Shown piece after piece: positions 63,342 to 64,000 of a stretch of 64,000 nucleotides of DNA (position 1 is the stretch's first letter; every line of letters begins with the position of its first letter). The notes under the pieces are model-generated. The model searched no databases. It was not told the DNA's origin and worked only from the letters and a program-made list of their open reading frames with translations. The position numbers and the translations under genes are program-made. Source of the stretch: Streptomyces melanogenes (GTDB taxonomy: Bacteria > Actinomycetota > Actinomycetes > Streptomycetales > Streptomycetaceae); NCBI RefSeq assembly GCF_014649795.1, contig NZ_BMTS01000012.1:248001-312000 (forward strand), read 5' to 3'.

Positions 63342-64000
63342 GAGCCGATTCCTCCTGGTCGGCGGCTGCCGGGGCAGCCGCTGTGTCAGCAGCCTGCGAT
63401 GGTACGGATTCGCCCTCCACGCGCGCGTCACTGACCCGGGGCACCACCCTGGCCCCGCCGCCACCGGGCAGCGCGGTCGGGTCGGCGGCCGGCCCGGACG
63501 TCCTCGGCGGGACCGGGGGCCGGGGCGGCACGGGCAGCGAGGAGCGGGTGGCGGCGGGCTGGACCGGCACGCTCGCCAGCCGCAGCCCGTTGCCCTGCTC
63601 GGCGGCCGCGCCCTGGCGGGCCCGCTCGCGCGCGGCCCGCGAGTCCTCCGGCTCCAGCGGTATCGGCGATCCGCGCAGCGGCTCGTCGGCCGTGCGCGGC
63701 AGCGTCAGCCGGAACTGGGAGCCGCCACCGGGCTCGCCCCAGGCCTGCAGCCAGCCGCCGTGCAGCCGTGCGTCCTCGACCGCGATCGACAGGCCGAGGC
63801 CCGTGCCTCCGGTCGTCCTGGCCCGGGCCGGGTCGGCCCGCCAGAAGCGGTTGAACACCCGGGTCGCCTCGCCCGGCTTCAGGCCCACTCCGTAGTCGCG
63901 CACCGCGACCGCGACGGCGCCGCCGGCCACGCCCATGCGCACCACCACATCCCGGCCCTCGCCGTGCTCCACGGCGTTCACCACGAGGTTGCGCAGCACC
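63331..64000 (-). CDS. mtrB: Sensor histidine kinase MtrB (N-terminal part outside window)
   Basis: Only the C-terminal 222 or so residues are visible. They include the ATPase domain: N-box LRNLVVNAVEHGEGRDVVVR, G1 RDYGVGL, F-box RVFNRFWRADPARART and G2 GGTGLGLSIAVEDARLHGGW. A Pro/Ala/Arg-rich tail (about 100 residues, EPEDSRAARERARQGAAAEQ... ending EESARGR) follows the kinase core and is typical of streptomycete MtrB. The gene continues past the right edge, and mtrA is expected beyond it. MtrAB governs cell-wall and developmental genes. Confidence 0.95.
   Translation of the reverse strand, partial: VLRNLVVNAVEHGEGRDVVVRMGVAGGAVAVAVRDYGVGLKPGEATRVFNRFWRADPARARTTGGTGLGLSIAVEDARLHGGWLQAWGEPGGGSQFRLTLPRTADEPLRGSPIPLEPEDSRAARERARQGAAAEQGNGLRLASVPVQPAATRSSLPVPPRPPVPPRTSGPAADPTALPGGGGARVVPRVSDARVEGESVPSQAADTAAAPAAADQEESARGR

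Overview
This window is high-GC, gene-dense actinobacterial chromosome, most likely Streptomyces. The evidence is the strong third-position GC, the many GTG/TTG starts, the conserved gene order ftsE-ftsX-(S41 peptidase)-smpB, prfB, a pkaA/pkaB-like kinase pair, and mtrB-lpqB-comF-hpf-(response regulator)-secA. Copies of short intergenic repeats typical of Streptomyces genomes also occur. No tRNA, rRNA, CRISPR array, transposase or prophage gene was seen. The organism is inferred from these features, not from a database match.

Layout. 0-6.4 kb: smpB (3' end cut by the window edge), an S41 protease, ftsX, ftsE, a small zinc-ribbon membrane protein, a repeat-rich LAETG sortase substrate and prfB. 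6.4-13.2 kb: two membrane Ser/Thr kinases diverge from a large ubiquitin-like/FHA/FtsK protein that resembles an orphan EssC/EccC. 13.2-17.2 kb: a repeat-rich gap, then a sugar ABC importer (lipoprotein and two permeases); the first permease carries an unusual insertion of about 145 residues. 17.2-42.4 kb: a wall-glycopolymer island. It holds two GT2-glycerophosphotransferase fusions, a three-gene set resembling a transmembrane glycosylation system (GT-C enzyme, GT2-methyltransferase fusion, small EamA-type transporter), an rmlABD operon with rmlC on the other strand, a separate GT2 and a separate glycerophosphotransferase, a 1,201-residue fusion of both activities, two further polytopic membrane proteins, and a TagGH-type ABC exporter divergent from a TetR regulator. 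42.4-45.4 kb: two tandem Ser/Thr kinases; the second has no standard start codon upstream of its glycine-rich loop. 45.5-53.7 kb: a large (180-kDa class) NAD-glutamate dehydrogenase, a DJ-1/PfpI protein, a HAD hydrolase, a conserved actinobacterial protein and an Rv3235-like protein. 53.7-64 kb: secA, a GNAT acetyltransferase, a YcaQ-type DNA glycosylase, a LuxR-type response regulator, long-form hpf, comF, lpqB and the 3' end of mtrB.

How the parts fit. The central island has the parts to make a nucleotide-activated deoxyhexose, assemble a phosphodiester-linked alditol or sugar-phosphate polymer inside the cell (GT2 and TagF-like enzymes), export it (TagGH), and perhaps decorate it outside (polyprenyl-phosphate sugar made by the GT2-methyltransferase, flipped by the small transporter, transferred by the GT-C protein). 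The TetR gene and tagG share an intergenic region with two related 30-bp imperfect palindromes, which are good candidates for operators. The flanks are core functions: division and wall hydrolysis (ftsEX), trans-translation (smpB), termination (prfB), secretion (secA), envelope sensing (mtrB-lpqB) and ribosome hibernation (hpf).

The most interesting leads are the putative three-component glycosylation set, the paired palindromes, the EssC-like protein with an Arg in place of the Walker A Lys, the permease insertion, a GT2 domain without its DXD motif, the kinase with a probable AUC start, and a palindromic element inside the glutamate dehydrogenase coding sequence.
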